Positions 1-5,585 of a stretch of DNA of 7,599 nucleotides are shown here, piece after piece; positions within the stretch are counted from its first letter, which is position 1, and each line of letters begins with the position of its first letter. The stretch lies in the NCBI GenBank assembly GCA_937892835.1, contig CALBHM010000438.1:1-7599 (forward strand). Reading direction: 5' to 3'. The DNA comes from an uncultured Ruminococcus sp. GTDB lineage: Bacteria; Bacillota; Clostridia; Oscillospirales; Acutalibacteraceae. The translations under genes and the position numbers were made by a program. The notes below the pieces were generated by a model, which saw nothing but the letters and a program-made list of their open reading frames with translations, did not search any database and was not told the origin of the DNA.

Positions 1-2
1 AC

Positions 3-473
3 GGAATCAATTATATCAATTACGGCTGCACGGTCAATATCCCGACAGAGCTTGAATTGAAGGTCGGCGAGGAATTTCTCCTGAGTCCTGTTGCAAATCC
101 GTTGATTGCTCCCGATTTCAGCTTAAAAATAGTAGCTGATAATACTTCGTCGATTTCCACAATCGGCAACGGTTTTAAGGCTCTCAAGCCCGGCTATGCA
201 AGGTTAACCGTAAAAAGCAACGACGGCACTGTCAACGCACAGATAAAAGTCTATGTCAGCGGTGGATGTACAAAGGGCGATGTCAACGGAGACGGTAAAA
301 TCAATTCATTTGATGCTCTTCTCGTTCTCAGAAGTTCAGTTCAGATGAGTGAACTTAACACAGAGGAAAAATTGGCAGCCGACATTAACGGCGACAGCAA
401 AATCAACTCGCTGGATGCGCTGATAATTCTTCAAATCACAACCGAAGTCAAATCCATTTGGGATTTTGTATAA
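3..473 (+). CDS. C-terminal part of a secreted dockerin type I protein with an Ig-like segment (partial, 5' end outside window)
   Basis: The reading frame is open to the left edge, so this is the end of a longer gene. TTG at 57 is an internal leucine and not a credible start. The first ~85 visible residues are beta-rich; a stretch ending in KALKPGYARLTVKSNDG and IKVYVS resembles a bacterial Ig-like (Big2-type) domain. A C-terminal dockerin type I follows (about 276-440), with two F-hand calcium loops, DVNGDGKINSFD and DINGDSKINSLD, each with acidic or amide residues at loop positions 1, 3, 5, 9 and 12. Dockerins bind cohesin modules on scaffoldins and so anchor extracellular enzymes or adhesins in cellulosome- or amylosome-type complexes. 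The catalytic or binding part, if any, lies upstream of the window, so substrate and function are unknown. No signal peptide is visible because the N-terminus is missing. The gene converges on khpA and shares its terminator. Confidence 0.9.
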   Translation, partial: GINYINYGCTVNIPTELELKVGEEFLLSPVANPLIAPDFSLKIVADNTSSISTIGNGFKALKPGYARLTVKSNDGTVNAQIKVYVSGGCTKGDVNGDGKINSFDALLVLRSSVQMSELNTEEKLAADINGDSKINSLDALIILQITTEVKSIWDFV

Positions 474-480
474 GGCAAAA

Positions 481-514
481 AAATCCTGCTCACCCTAAAA
501 AGTGAACAGGATTT
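481..514. terminator. Bidirectional intrinsic terminator between the dockerin gene and khpA
   Basis: The arms 481-493 (AAATCCTGCTCAC) and 502-514 (GTGAACAGGATTT) pair over 13 positions around an 8-nt loop. The one imperfect position is C-A in plus-strand RNA but a G-U wobble in minus-strand RNA, so the stem is better for the minus transcript. On the plus strand the stem is followed by ATTTTTT. On the minus strand the paired T's run directly into more T's (481-477). It lies in the 53-bp gap between the two converging stop codons and can end both the dockerin mRNA and the ylxM-ffh-rpsP-khpA mRNA. Confidence 0.88.
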
Positions 515-526
515 ATTTTTTATATG

Positions 527-760
527 TCAGTCAATTTCAACGGAAATCTTCTGATCATTTCTGTTAGCTGCCGAACGCATGACAGTGCGAATAGCCTTAG
601 CGATTCTGCCCTGCTTGCCGATAACACGACCCATATCGTCAGCCGCAACATGAAGATGGTAAACCGTAACGCCGTCTTCGTCAATATCGTCAACGGTTAC
701 GTTTACCGCATCGGGATCACTTACAAGACCCTTTGCAATTTGTACCAATAATTCGTTCAT
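527..760 (-). CDS. khpA: KhpA, KH-domain RNA-binding protein
   Basis: A 77-residue protein of the YlqC/KhpA (UPF0109) family, consisting almost entirely of one KH domain. The RNA-binding GxxG loop is seen as GKQG (residues 48-51) within GRVIGKQGRIAKAIR. The N-terminal ELLVQIAKGLVSDPDAV and the C-terminal KISVEID also fit the family. In other Firmicutes KhpA pairs with KhpB/Jag as an RNA chaperone affecting cell division and elongation; that role is transferred here by homology. Two adjacent ATG codons exist at 763 and 760. I prefer 760 because the GAGGT ribosome-binding site lies about 8 nt before it, against only about 5 nt for 763. It is the last gene of the ylxM-ffh-rpsP-khpA operon, 15-18 bp after the rpsP stop, and is followed by the terminator at 481-514. 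Confidence 0.93.
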   Translation of the reverse strand: MNELLVQIAKGLVSDPDAVNVTVDDIDEDGVTVYHLHVAADDMGRVIGKQGRIAKAIRTVMRSAANRNDQKISVEID

Positions 761-778
761 CATTGTTACCTCGTTTAA

Positions 779-1021
779 TTATTTAACGATGCCGCTCTTC
801 TTGAGAAGATCCTTAACGGTATCTGTCGGCTGTGCGCCGTTTGCAAGCCACTTTGCAGCTGCTTCTGCATCAATCTTGATCTCAGCAGGATTCTTCATCG
901 GATCATATGTGCCGATCTCCTCGATGAATCTTCCGTCACGGGGATACTTTGAATCCGCAACAACAACACGATAGAAAGGTGCTTTCTTTGCGCCCATACG
1001 GCGAAGTCTGATTTTAACCAT
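779..1021 (-). CDS. rpsP: 30S ribosomal protein S16
   Basis: An 80-residue protein matching bacterial S16 over its full length. It begins MVKIRLRRMGAKKAPFYR and continues with VVADSKYPRDGRFIEEIGTYDP, the most conserved part of the family. S16 is an early-assembly protein of the 30S subunit that binds 16S rRNA. The frame stays open 14 codons upstream of this start, but 1021 is the correct ATG: GGAGG lies 9 nt before it, and family members start with MVKIRL or MAVKIRL. The gene lies between ffh (82-bp gap) and khpA (15-18-bp gap), the usual Firmicute order. The larger gap on the ffh side is AT-rich and holds a small hairpin. Confidence 0.97.
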   Translation of the reverse strand: MVKIRLRRMGAKKAPFYRVVVADSKYPRDGRFIEEIGTYDPMKNPAEIKIDAEAAAKWLANGAQPTDTVKDLLKKSGIVK

Positions 1022-1064
1022 TGTAAAATTCCTCCAAAAATAAAATATTAAATAATATATCAAT

Positions 1065-1085
1065 CACGCAAGTGATGAGTGCGTG
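1065..1085 (-). other. Small hairpin in the ffh-rpsP intergenic region
   Basis: CACGCA (1065-1070) pairs with TGCGTG (1080-1085) around a 9-nt loop. On the minus strand it lies 18 nt after the ffh stop codon and is followed by a very AT-rich stretch leading to the rpsP ribosome-binding site. The flanking minus-strand sequence has broken runs of T, not a clean U-tract, so full termination is unlikely. It could be an RNA processing or stability element separating ffh from rpsP expression, or chance. Confidence 0.3.
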
Positions 1086-1103
1086 TTTGAAAGCCTAACT
1101 GCC

Positions 1104-2450
1104 TTAAATGTTAAATCCTTTGAGCTGTGAAAGATCAGGGCGGCCTCTTCTGCGCTTCTTGCCCTTGCCGTTCATCTGCTTGAACATCTTTTGCATCTGC
1201 TTATGCTGAGTGAGAAGTCTGTTGACAGCTTCAACGTCCTGACCGGAACCCGCGGCAATTCTCTTCTTGCGAGAGGGATTGATAATCTCAGGCTTTTCAC
1301 GCTCCTGCGGCGTCATGGACTCAATTATCGCACGAACTCGGTCAAACTGTCGTTCATCAATATCAACGTCCTTGATCTGCTTCTCAACACCCGGAATAAG
1401 CGAAAGCGTATCCTTGATTGAACCCATGCGGCGAATCTGTGCCAACTGGGCAAGCAAATCGTTCATATCAAACTTATTCTGCTTGAGTCTCTTTTCAAGC
1501 TCCATTGCTTTCTTCTCGTCAAGAGCCATTTCGGCTTTTTCGATAAGCGAAAGCATATCGCCCATACCGAGAATTCTCGAAGCCATTCGATCGGGATGGA
1601 AGGTATCAAGATCGGTAAGCTTTTCACCGACACCGACGAACTTAATCGGCTTACCCGTAACGGCTCTTGTTGAAAGTGCCGCACCGCCTCTGGTATCACC
1701 GTCAAGTTTTGTAAGCACAATACCGTCAATTCCGAGAGCATCATTAAATGATGTTGCAACATTAACGGCATCTTGACCGGTCATTGCATCGACAACGAGC
1801 AGAATTTCATGCGGCTTGACCTCGGCCTTTATGTTTTTCAACTCGGTCATAAGCTCCTCGTCAATGTGCAGACGACCTGCCGTATCAAGAAAAACATAAT
1901 CATATCCGTGATCCTTGGCAAGCTTAATAGCCTCCCTGGCTATTTCAACGGGATTTGTCTGACCCATTTCAAAAACGGGAACTCCGATGCTTTCGCCGAC
2001 AACCTGCAACTGCTTGATTGCGGCCGGGCGATAGATATCGCAAGCGGCAAGAAGAGGCCTGTGACCCTCATTCTTGAGCATCAAAGCAATCTTTGCACTG
2101 TGAGTGGTTTTACCTGAACCCTGGAGACCGCACATCATAACGACTGTCGGGGGATGATTGGCGACCGCAAGACGGGCTTTCGTTCCGCCCATAAGCTCGG
2201 TCAGTTCTTCATTTACTATTTTGATAACCATCTGCGCCGGAGTAAGGCTTTCCATAACCTGCTCTCCGACAGCTCTCTTGGTGACCTTTTCGGTAAAGTC
2301 TTTGGCAACCTTGTAGTTAACGTCCGCCTCAAGCAAAGCCAGACGAACCTCTCGCATTGCGCTGCGTACATCCGCTTCGGTCAGCGAACCCTTGCTTTTC
2401 AAACGTTGAAAAGCAGCTTCAAGTCTTTCTGAAAGACCGTCAAATGCCAT
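1104..2450 (-). CDS. ffh: Signal recognition particle protein Ffh (SRP54)
   Basis: A 448-residue GTPase, the normal length for bacterial Ffh. With the 4.5S RNA it binds signal sequences emerging from the ribosome and delivers them to FtsY at the membrane. An N-terminal helical N domain (about 1-85) precedes the G domain, with the P-loop GLQGSGKTT (108-116), DTAGR (189-193) and TKLDGDTRGG (247-256). The methionine-rich M domain (about 300-430) includes GMGDMLSLIEKAE and ends in a basic tail with KKRRRGRP. The open frame reaches a GTG at 2462, but the ATG at 2450 is preferred: AAGGTGG lies about 8 nt before it, and MAFDGLSERLEAAFQRL is the usual start. That ribosome-binding site overlaps the end region of ylxM (20 bp between the genes), which suggests coupled translation. 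No SRP RNA gene is seen in this window. Confidence 0.98.
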   Translation of the reverse strand: MAFDGLSERLEAAFQRLKSKGSLTEADVRSAMREVRLALLEADVNYKVAKDFTEKVTKRAVGEQVMESLTPAQMVIKIVNEELTELMGGTKARLAVANHPPTVVMMCGLQGSGKTTHSAKIALMLKNEGHRPLLAACDIYRPAAIKQLQVVGESIGVPVFEMGQTNPVEIAREAIKLAKDHGYDYVFLDTAGRLHIDEELMTELKNIKAEVKPHEILLVVDAMTGQDAVNVATSFNDALGIDGIVLTKLDGDTRGGAALSTRAVTGKPIKFVGVGEKLTDLDTFHPDRMASRILGMGDMLSLIEKAEMALDEKKAMELEKRLKQNKFDMNDLLAQLAQIRRMGSIKDTLSLIPGVEKQIKDVDIDERQFDRVRAIIESMTPQEREKPEIINPSRKKRIAAGSGQDVEAVNRLLTQHKQMQKMFKQMNGKGKKRRRGRPDLSQLKGFNI

Positions 2451-2468
2451 TCGGCACACCACCTTATT

Positions 2469-2843
2469 TTAAGAATAGTCCTCCGCAAGGAGCATTCCTG
2501 CCACAGCCTTAATCTTCGCCGTTGCATCGTTAATCTCCTTGGAAAGTGTGTTTTTGCGGTTATATGCGGCAATTTCATCGGAAACCTCAATAATTTCGCC
2601 CAACCCGCTCTTCATATTTTCAAATCGGGCAACCAGTCCGAGACGATTTTCCATATTCACAAGCTGACTTTCGGCTCGCTTGATGGCGTCACGAACTCCC
2701 TGACGGGTTATGCCCTCGTTGGCTGCAATTTCGGCAAGTGAGAGATCGTCATTATAGTAATAGCTGATAAAAGTGCGCTGCTTTTCGGTCAGCAGATCCC
2801 CGTAAAAATCAAGCAACAATGTTATATCAAGATTTTTACTCAT
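2469..2843 (-). CDS. ylxM: YlxM/p13-like HTH protein (UPF0122), putative SRP-associated factor
   Basis: A 124-residue protein of the UPF0122 family, which is nearly always encoded directly upstream of ffh in Gram-positive bacteria. The first ~70 residues resemble sigma-70 region 4: LLDFYGDLLTEKQRTFISYYYNDDLSLAEIA, then a helix-turn-helix at about 36-57 (NEGITRQGVRDAIKRAE). The rest is helical and lysine/glutamate-rich, likely coiled-coil. In streptococci YlxM has been linked to SRP function by modulating Ffh-RNA GTPase activity; in other species it is only presumed to regulate SRP genes. The ATG at 2843 has AGAGGA 8 nt upstream. It is the first gene of the operon, under the sigma-A promoter at 2898-2926, with an mRNA leader of about 50 nt containing a strong hairpin. 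Confidence 0.94.
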   Translation of the reverse strand: MSKNLDITLLLDFYGDLLTEKQRTFISYYYNDDLSLAEIAANEGITRQGVRDAIKRAESQLVNMENRLGLVARFENMKSGLGEIIEVSDEIAAYNRKNTLSKEINDATAKIKAVAGMLLAEDYS

Positions 2844-2866
2844 CTCACTCGTCCTCTCATAAAAAC

Positions 2867-2893
2867 GCCTGTAAAGTTTTTTTCTTTACAGGC
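2867..2893 (-). promoter_or_regulatory. 5'-terminal mRNA hairpin in the ylxM-ffh-rpsP-khpA leader
   Basis: GCCTGTAAAG (2867-2876) and CTTTACAGGC (2884-2893) form a perfect 10-bp stem with a 7-nt homopolymer loop (A in the minus-strand RNA). With the -10 box ending at 2898, transcription should start near 2891-2893, so the stem occupies the extreme 5' end of the mRNA. It is followed by GTTTTTATG and then the ylxM ribosome-binding site. It could protect the 5' end from decay, as 5' stem-loops do in other Firmicute mRNAs. Alternatively, with five U's after it, it could act as an attenuator or as a stop for read-through from glxK. Confidence 0.6.
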
Positions 2894-2897
2894 ATGT

Positions 2898-2926
2898 ATT
2901 ATACATTATTAATCATGTATTGTCAA
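2898..2926 (-). promoter_or_regulatory. Consensus sigma-A promoter of the ylxM operon
   Basis: On the minus strand TTGACA (2926-2921) is separated by exactly 17 bp from TATAAT (2903-2898). Both hexamers match consensus perfectly, and the upstream side is A/T-rich. It is the only match of this quality I noticed in the window, and it fits strong constitutive expression of ffh and rpsP. The predicted start lies near 2891-2893, about 50 nt before the ylxM start codon. Confidence 0.92.
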
Positions 2927-2971
2927 GTGTTTTTCAAAAAATAAAATATTTTCGCTAAGTCTGACCTCGAG

Positions 2972-3082
2972 TGTGGAAAACTATGTTGAAAGCTATAAAA
3001 ATATGCGTATTATTCTAAATTATCATCATAAAACGGGATTTTAAACAAAAAGTGTGGAAAATTCTGTGGAAACTGTTGAAAA
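2972..3082. repeat. Repeated DnaA-box-like motif TGTGGAAAA..TGTKGAAA in the ylxM-glxK gap
   Basis: GTGTGGAAAA followed three bases later by TGTTGAAA starts at 2971. The same arrangement (GTGTGGAAAA, three bases, TGTGGAAA) recurs 81 bp downstream at 3052, with a third unit TGTTGAAAA at 3074. Read on the minus strand, TTTTCCACA occurs exactly twice (2972-2980 and 3053-3061) and GTTTCCACA once (3065-3073). These differ by one and two bases from the standard DnaA box TTATCCACA. The repeats lie in non-coding DNA just upstream of the ylxM promoter on its strand. DnaA binding is an inference; chance in AT-rich sequence is possible but less likely given the repeated arrangement. Confidence 0.5.
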
Positions 3083-3089
3083 TTTTCAA
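3076..3089. repeat. 14-bp perfect palindrome across the glxK stop codon
   Basis: TTGAAAATTTTCAA is its own reverse complement and spans the TGA stop of glxK (3086-3088). It has no loop, no GC-rich core and no following T-run, so it is not a convincing terminator. It overlaps the last unit of the TGTKGAAA repeats and may simply be part of that repeat. Confidence 0.35.
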
Positions 3090-4198
3090 AAACTACCGTT
3101 GTAGAAATCCTCTGCCACCCTTTTTGCCGTCGCTGCAAGGTCTTCGCGGCACTCTCTCAGAACCTGCTCAAAGCTTCTTTCATCATGGTCGGTAACGTAA
3201 ATTTTGCGAATATTCGAGTCGCTAATGTCCGTAACCTTGCTCATTCCGACGATTGCAACAACAGGCGTGTTGCCCGAAAGCAAAGCGACCTCGGCCGGAG
3301 CCTTTCCGAGCAGAGATTGGTTATCCATACAACCCTCGCCCGTTATTACAAGCTCGGCATTTTTAGCAGCATTTTCAAAGCCTGTCGCCTTAAGAACGGC
3401 CGGTGCACCCTTAACAAGTCTTGCACCGAGAAAGCTTATCAGTCCAAATCCCAGTCCGCCTGCCGCCCCTGCGCCGTTAACCTGCGAATTATCTTTCCCG
3501 ATAACCCTTTTGCTGACTTCGGCAAGATTTTTCAATCCATTGTCAAGCACCTTTACCGTATTGCTGTCTGCACCCTTCTGAGGAGCAAAAATATGTGCCG
3601 CTCCTTTTTCTCCGTAAAGAGGACTGACAACGTCGCAAAGAGCCTCAATATCGGTGTCGGCAAGACGTTTATCAAGATTGGCAAGATTTATATCGGTAAT
3701 TTTTGCAAGACCTGAGCCGTTGAGCGAAACAGAGTTTCCGTTGCTGCCGAAGAATTCTGCGCCGAGAGCCGCTGCACAGCCTATTCCGCCGTCATTTGTG
3801 GCACTTCCGCCGAGACCGATCAATATTTTTTTACATCCCTTATCCAGTGCATCCTTAATCAGCTGACCTGTGCCGTAGGTCGTCGTCAGCATCGGATTTT
3901 TCCTGTTACCGGCCATCGGCAAGCCACTTGCCGCCGCCATTTCAATAACTGCGGTTTTATCCGGAAGAATTCCGTAAAAGGACTCTGTTTCCTCAAATAG
4001 CGGTCCTTTAACCTTGGCAATAATCTTTTCGCCGCCGTTAAAGAGCATGGCATCAACCGTTCCCTCTCCTCCGTCGGCAATAGGGAAACACTTTATTTCT
4101 TCCGAAGCCTTGATTTTCAAAAACTCAGTCTTGATTATCTCGCAAACCTCTGTTGCCGACATCGTTCCTTTGTATGAGTCGGGCGCAATAACTATCAT
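3086..4198 (-). CDS. glxK: Glycerate kinase, class I (GlxK/GarK family)
   Basis: A 370-residue protein close to the usual ~380 residues of the family, which phosphorylates D-glycerate with ATP, mostly to 2-phosphoglycerate, feeding lower glycolysis. Visible family motifs are APDSYKGTMSA (5-15), ADGGEGTVDA (41-50), GLGGSATNDGG (128-138), DVVSPLYGEKGAA (189-201), GAGAAGGLGFG (242-252) and ITGEGCMDNQSLLGKAP (285-301). In the last motif a cysteine stands where many relatives have R or K (GEGR/GEGK); the acidic residue and GK are kept. The ATG at 4198 has a GGGGT ribosome-binding site about 9 nt upstream and the N-terminus fits the family. It lies 17 bp after the cysteine-rich gene and is probably the last gene of the spoVV cluster. 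No clear terminator follows it. The symbol follows the homologous family; in vivo substrate and product isomer are inferred. Confidence 0.93.
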   Translation of the reverse strand: MIVIAPDSYKGTMSATEVCEIIKTEFLKIKASEEIKCFPIADGGEGTVDAMLFNGGEKIIAKVKGPLFEETESFYGILPDKTAVIEMAAASGLPMAGNRKNPMLTTTYGTGQLIKDALDKGCKKILIGLGGSATNDGGIGCAAALGAEFFGSNGNSVSLNGSGLAKITDINLANLDKRLADTDIEALCDVVSPLYGEKGAAHIFAPQKGADSNTVKVLDNGLKNLAEVSKRVIGKDNSQVNGAGAAGGLGFGLISFLGARLVKGAPAVLKATGFENAAKNAELVITGEGCMDNQSLLGKAPAEVALLSGNTPVVAIVGMSKVTDISDSNIRKIYVTDHDERSFEQVLRECREDLAATAKRVAEDFYNGSF

Positions 4199-4215
4199 AA
4201 GCGATACCCCATAAT

Positions 4216-4434
4216 TTACAGCTTAAAATCTTCTTCAGTAAAATGTCCTATGCCAACAGATTTTTTCGGCACTCTTTTTAATGGGTCATATTTAAAGCTG
4301 CGGCACGATGAATCAAGCTGTCTTATTCCCGTTTTAACGCAGAGAACACAATCCCCGTCCGCCGCAATCATACCGTGTGAGCAAAGTCTGCACGCGGGTG
4401 TGATATCCTCGGTATTCACAAGTTTTTTCCTCAT
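4216..4434 (-). CDS. Small cysteine-rich protein, putative zinc-binding, function unknown
   Basis: A 72-residue protein with five cysteines: C15-x2-C18, C29-x2-C32 and C44. The two CxxC pairs, 11 residues apart, suggest a small zinc-ribbon-like fold. After C44 comes RSFKYDPLKRVP, a basic tail of a type I recall in small hypothetical proteins of Clostridia; that recollection cannot be checked here. No signal peptide, membrane segment or enzyme motif is seen. The ATG at 4434 has AAAGGA about 8 nt upstream. It sits between the spoVV-like gene (42-bp gap) and glxK (17-bp gap) on the same strand and is probably co-transcribed with both. Good ribosome-binding site, tight spacing and patterned cysteines support a real gene. 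A role in metal binding or as a small accessory or regulatory protein is only a guess. Confidence 0.8.
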   Translation of the reverse strand: MRKKLVNTEDITPACRLCSHGMIAADGDCVLCVKTGIRQLDSSCRSFKYDPLKRVPKKSVGIGHFTEEDFKL

Positions 4435-4445
4435 TTTATCAGTCC

Positions 4446-4467
4446 TTTCGGAACTAATTGTCCGAAA
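4446..4467 (-). promoter_or_regulatory. Hairpin beside the ribosome-binding site of the cysteine-rich gene
   Basis: TTTCGGA (4446-4452) and TCCGAAA (4461-4467) form a 7-bp stem with an 8-nt loop in the 42-bp gap after the spoVV-like gene. On the minus strand the 3' arm ends in CCGAAA, immediately followed by GGAC. The A's of the AAAGGA ribosome-binding site are therefore paired when the stem forms. No T-run follows, so it is not an intrinsic terminator. It may tune translation of the small gene or protect an mRNA end, or be chance. Confidence 0.35.
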
Positions 4468-4476
4468 ATTATTTTA

Positions 4477-5526
4477 TCATACTTTTTTGTCAGTTGCAAG
4501 GTTAATGTCGATTATGGTAAAAGCACCGAGAATGAGCATTGCAACCGAAGCCGGAACTGAAACGGAATACGGCTTCACAATTACATCGGAAAAGCTTGAA
4601 AAGACCTGTGCTTCACACGGGAAGATTTTGAAGAGGAAAAAAGCAATCGGCAAAACAACAAGGCAGTTAACAGCTCTCGAAAGCCAGAATTCAGGCAAAC
4701 TCATGCCGACCTTTTTTATGTAAGGTAAAAGCTGCATATGAACGGCAAAGCCCGACCAACAAAGAACCGGTGCAATCAGGCAGACCGGTAAATGCACAGC
4801 AGCAAATGCACAGCCTGCCGTAACTTCGGACATTACAACCGCAGTATTGAACAATGCATTTTTTTCAGCAAACTTTACCAGTAAAGGATTAAAAGCCGAA
4901 AAAAGCAGAACCCAAGCACAGATATTAAGCATTGCACCCGTTGCACAGGAAACTGAATCTGTGAGCACAGAACTGTCAATCTCATATTTTATTGCTGCAA
5001 CTTTTTTATTATTTTTCTTCGAAAAAAATCTTGAAAGAAATCCGATAATTAGTGCGGCAAAGGTTTGAGAAACAAATAAAATTATCCCGCACTTCTTGTT
5101 TGAAAGCATTGTCGCCCCAACTGCGCCGACAACAAATGCAGGACCGGAATTGACACAGAACCACATCATTCTTTTGGCTTGCGACTCCGAAAGATAACCG
5201 CTCTCATACAGTTGAGAAATCATCTTTGCCCCAACAGGGAATCCGCCGATAAGGCTCATTATTATTGCACACGCAGAACAGCCCGGAAGTCGGAAAGCTT
5301 TCTCTGTCAATGGAGAAAAAAATTTGCCGATAGCATTGCCAAGCTTTGAACGAATAATATAATCCGAAAGAATCATAAAAGGAAACAGCGATGGAATTAC
5401 CGTTTCGCCACAGAGAAAAAGTCCGCTGCGAACCCCCTCTCCCATCGAAGACGGAGCGGAGAAAAATAGTATAATAAATCCAACCGAAACGATCAACAAA
5501 AAAATCATTTTTCTGTAATTATTCAA
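4477..5526 (-). CDS. ylbJ: SpoVV/YlbJ-like sporulation integral membrane protein (nucleoside-recognition/Gate fold)
   Basis: A ~349-residue polytopic membrane protein with roughly eight to ten hydrophobic segments. The family signature is present in GGFPVGAKMISQLYESGYLS (97-116) and NSGPAFVVGAVG (129-140), numbered from a GTG at 5535. In B. subtilis YlbJ (SpoVV) moves dipicolinic acid from the mother cell across the outer forespore membrane and is made under sigma-E; the same role is inferred here. At ~350 residues it is somewhat shorter than the ~400-residue B. subtilis protein. Start choice is uncertain: GTG 5535 has no ribosome-binding site, while TTG 5526 lies 5 nt after GGTGA, the same spacing as in divergent yqfC. 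ATG 5508 is a third option without a good site. It is first in the cluster with the cysteine-rich gene and glxK. Confidence 0.82.
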   Translation of the reverse strand: MNNYRKMIFLLIVSVGFIILFFSAPSSMGEGVRSGLFLCGETVIPSLFPFMILSDYIIRSKLGNAIGKFFSPLTEKAFRLPGCSACAIIMSLIGGFPVGAKMISQLYESGYLSESQAKRMMWFCVNSGPAFVVGAVGATMLSNKKCGIILFVSQTFAALIIGFLSRFFSKKNNKKVAAIKYEIDSSVLTDSVSCATGAMLNICAWVLLFSAFNPLLVKFAEKNALFNTAVVMSEVTAGCAFAAVHLPVCLIAPVLCWSGFAVHMQLLPYIKKVGMSLPEFWLSRAVNCLVVLPIAFFLFKIFPCEAQVFSSFSDVIVKPYSVSVPASVAMLILGAFTIIDINLATDKKV

Positions 5527-5542
5527 GCGAATCACCCGTAAA

Positions 5543-5572
5543 TATATATGAGGGAAAAACTTTAGTTTATGA
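5543..5572 (-). promoter_or_regulatory. Possible sigma-E-like promoter of the spoVV/ylbJ cluster
   Basis: On the minus strand TCATAAA (5572-5566) and CATATATA (5550-5543) are 15 bp apart. They resemble the B. subtilis sigma-E pattern (a GHATA-type -35 and a CATAnnnT-type -10). ylbJ is a sigma-E gene in B. subtilis, so the location fits. Against it, the predicted start would fall near 5536, leaving almost no leader before the GGGTGA ribosome-binding site. Treat it as a hypothesis. No convincing promoter is seen on the plus strand for yqfC in the same gap. Confidence 0.3.
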
Positions 5573-5585
5573 TAGGGTGATTACA

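Noticed and set aside
1022..1103. Possible internal promoter before rpsP
   Set aside because: The gap is so AT-rich that -10-like strings (TATATT, TAATAT) occur by chance, and no acceptable -35 lies at 16-18 bp.
1267..1776. 169-codon open frame on the plus strand opposite ffh
   Set aside because: It lies wholly antisense to the strongly conserved ffh gene, has serine-rich low-information sequence, and has no convincing ribosome-binding site or family motif.
2867..2893. The 10-bp hairpin read as a terminator for glxK
   Set aside because: It lies downstream of the consensus ylxM promoter on the same strand, about 190 bp past the glxK stop, so its main place is in the ylxM leader. Stopping read-through remains possible and is noted there.
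3185..3715. 176-codon open frame on the plus strand opposite glxK
   Set aside because: It is antisense to an intact glycerate kinase with all family motifs; its composition (Arg/Ser/Cys-rich) is typical of a shadow frame.
4250..4723. 157-codon plus-strand frame across the cysteine-rich gene and the end of the spoVV-like gene
   Set aside because: It is antisense to two better-supported genes and has no recognisable domain.
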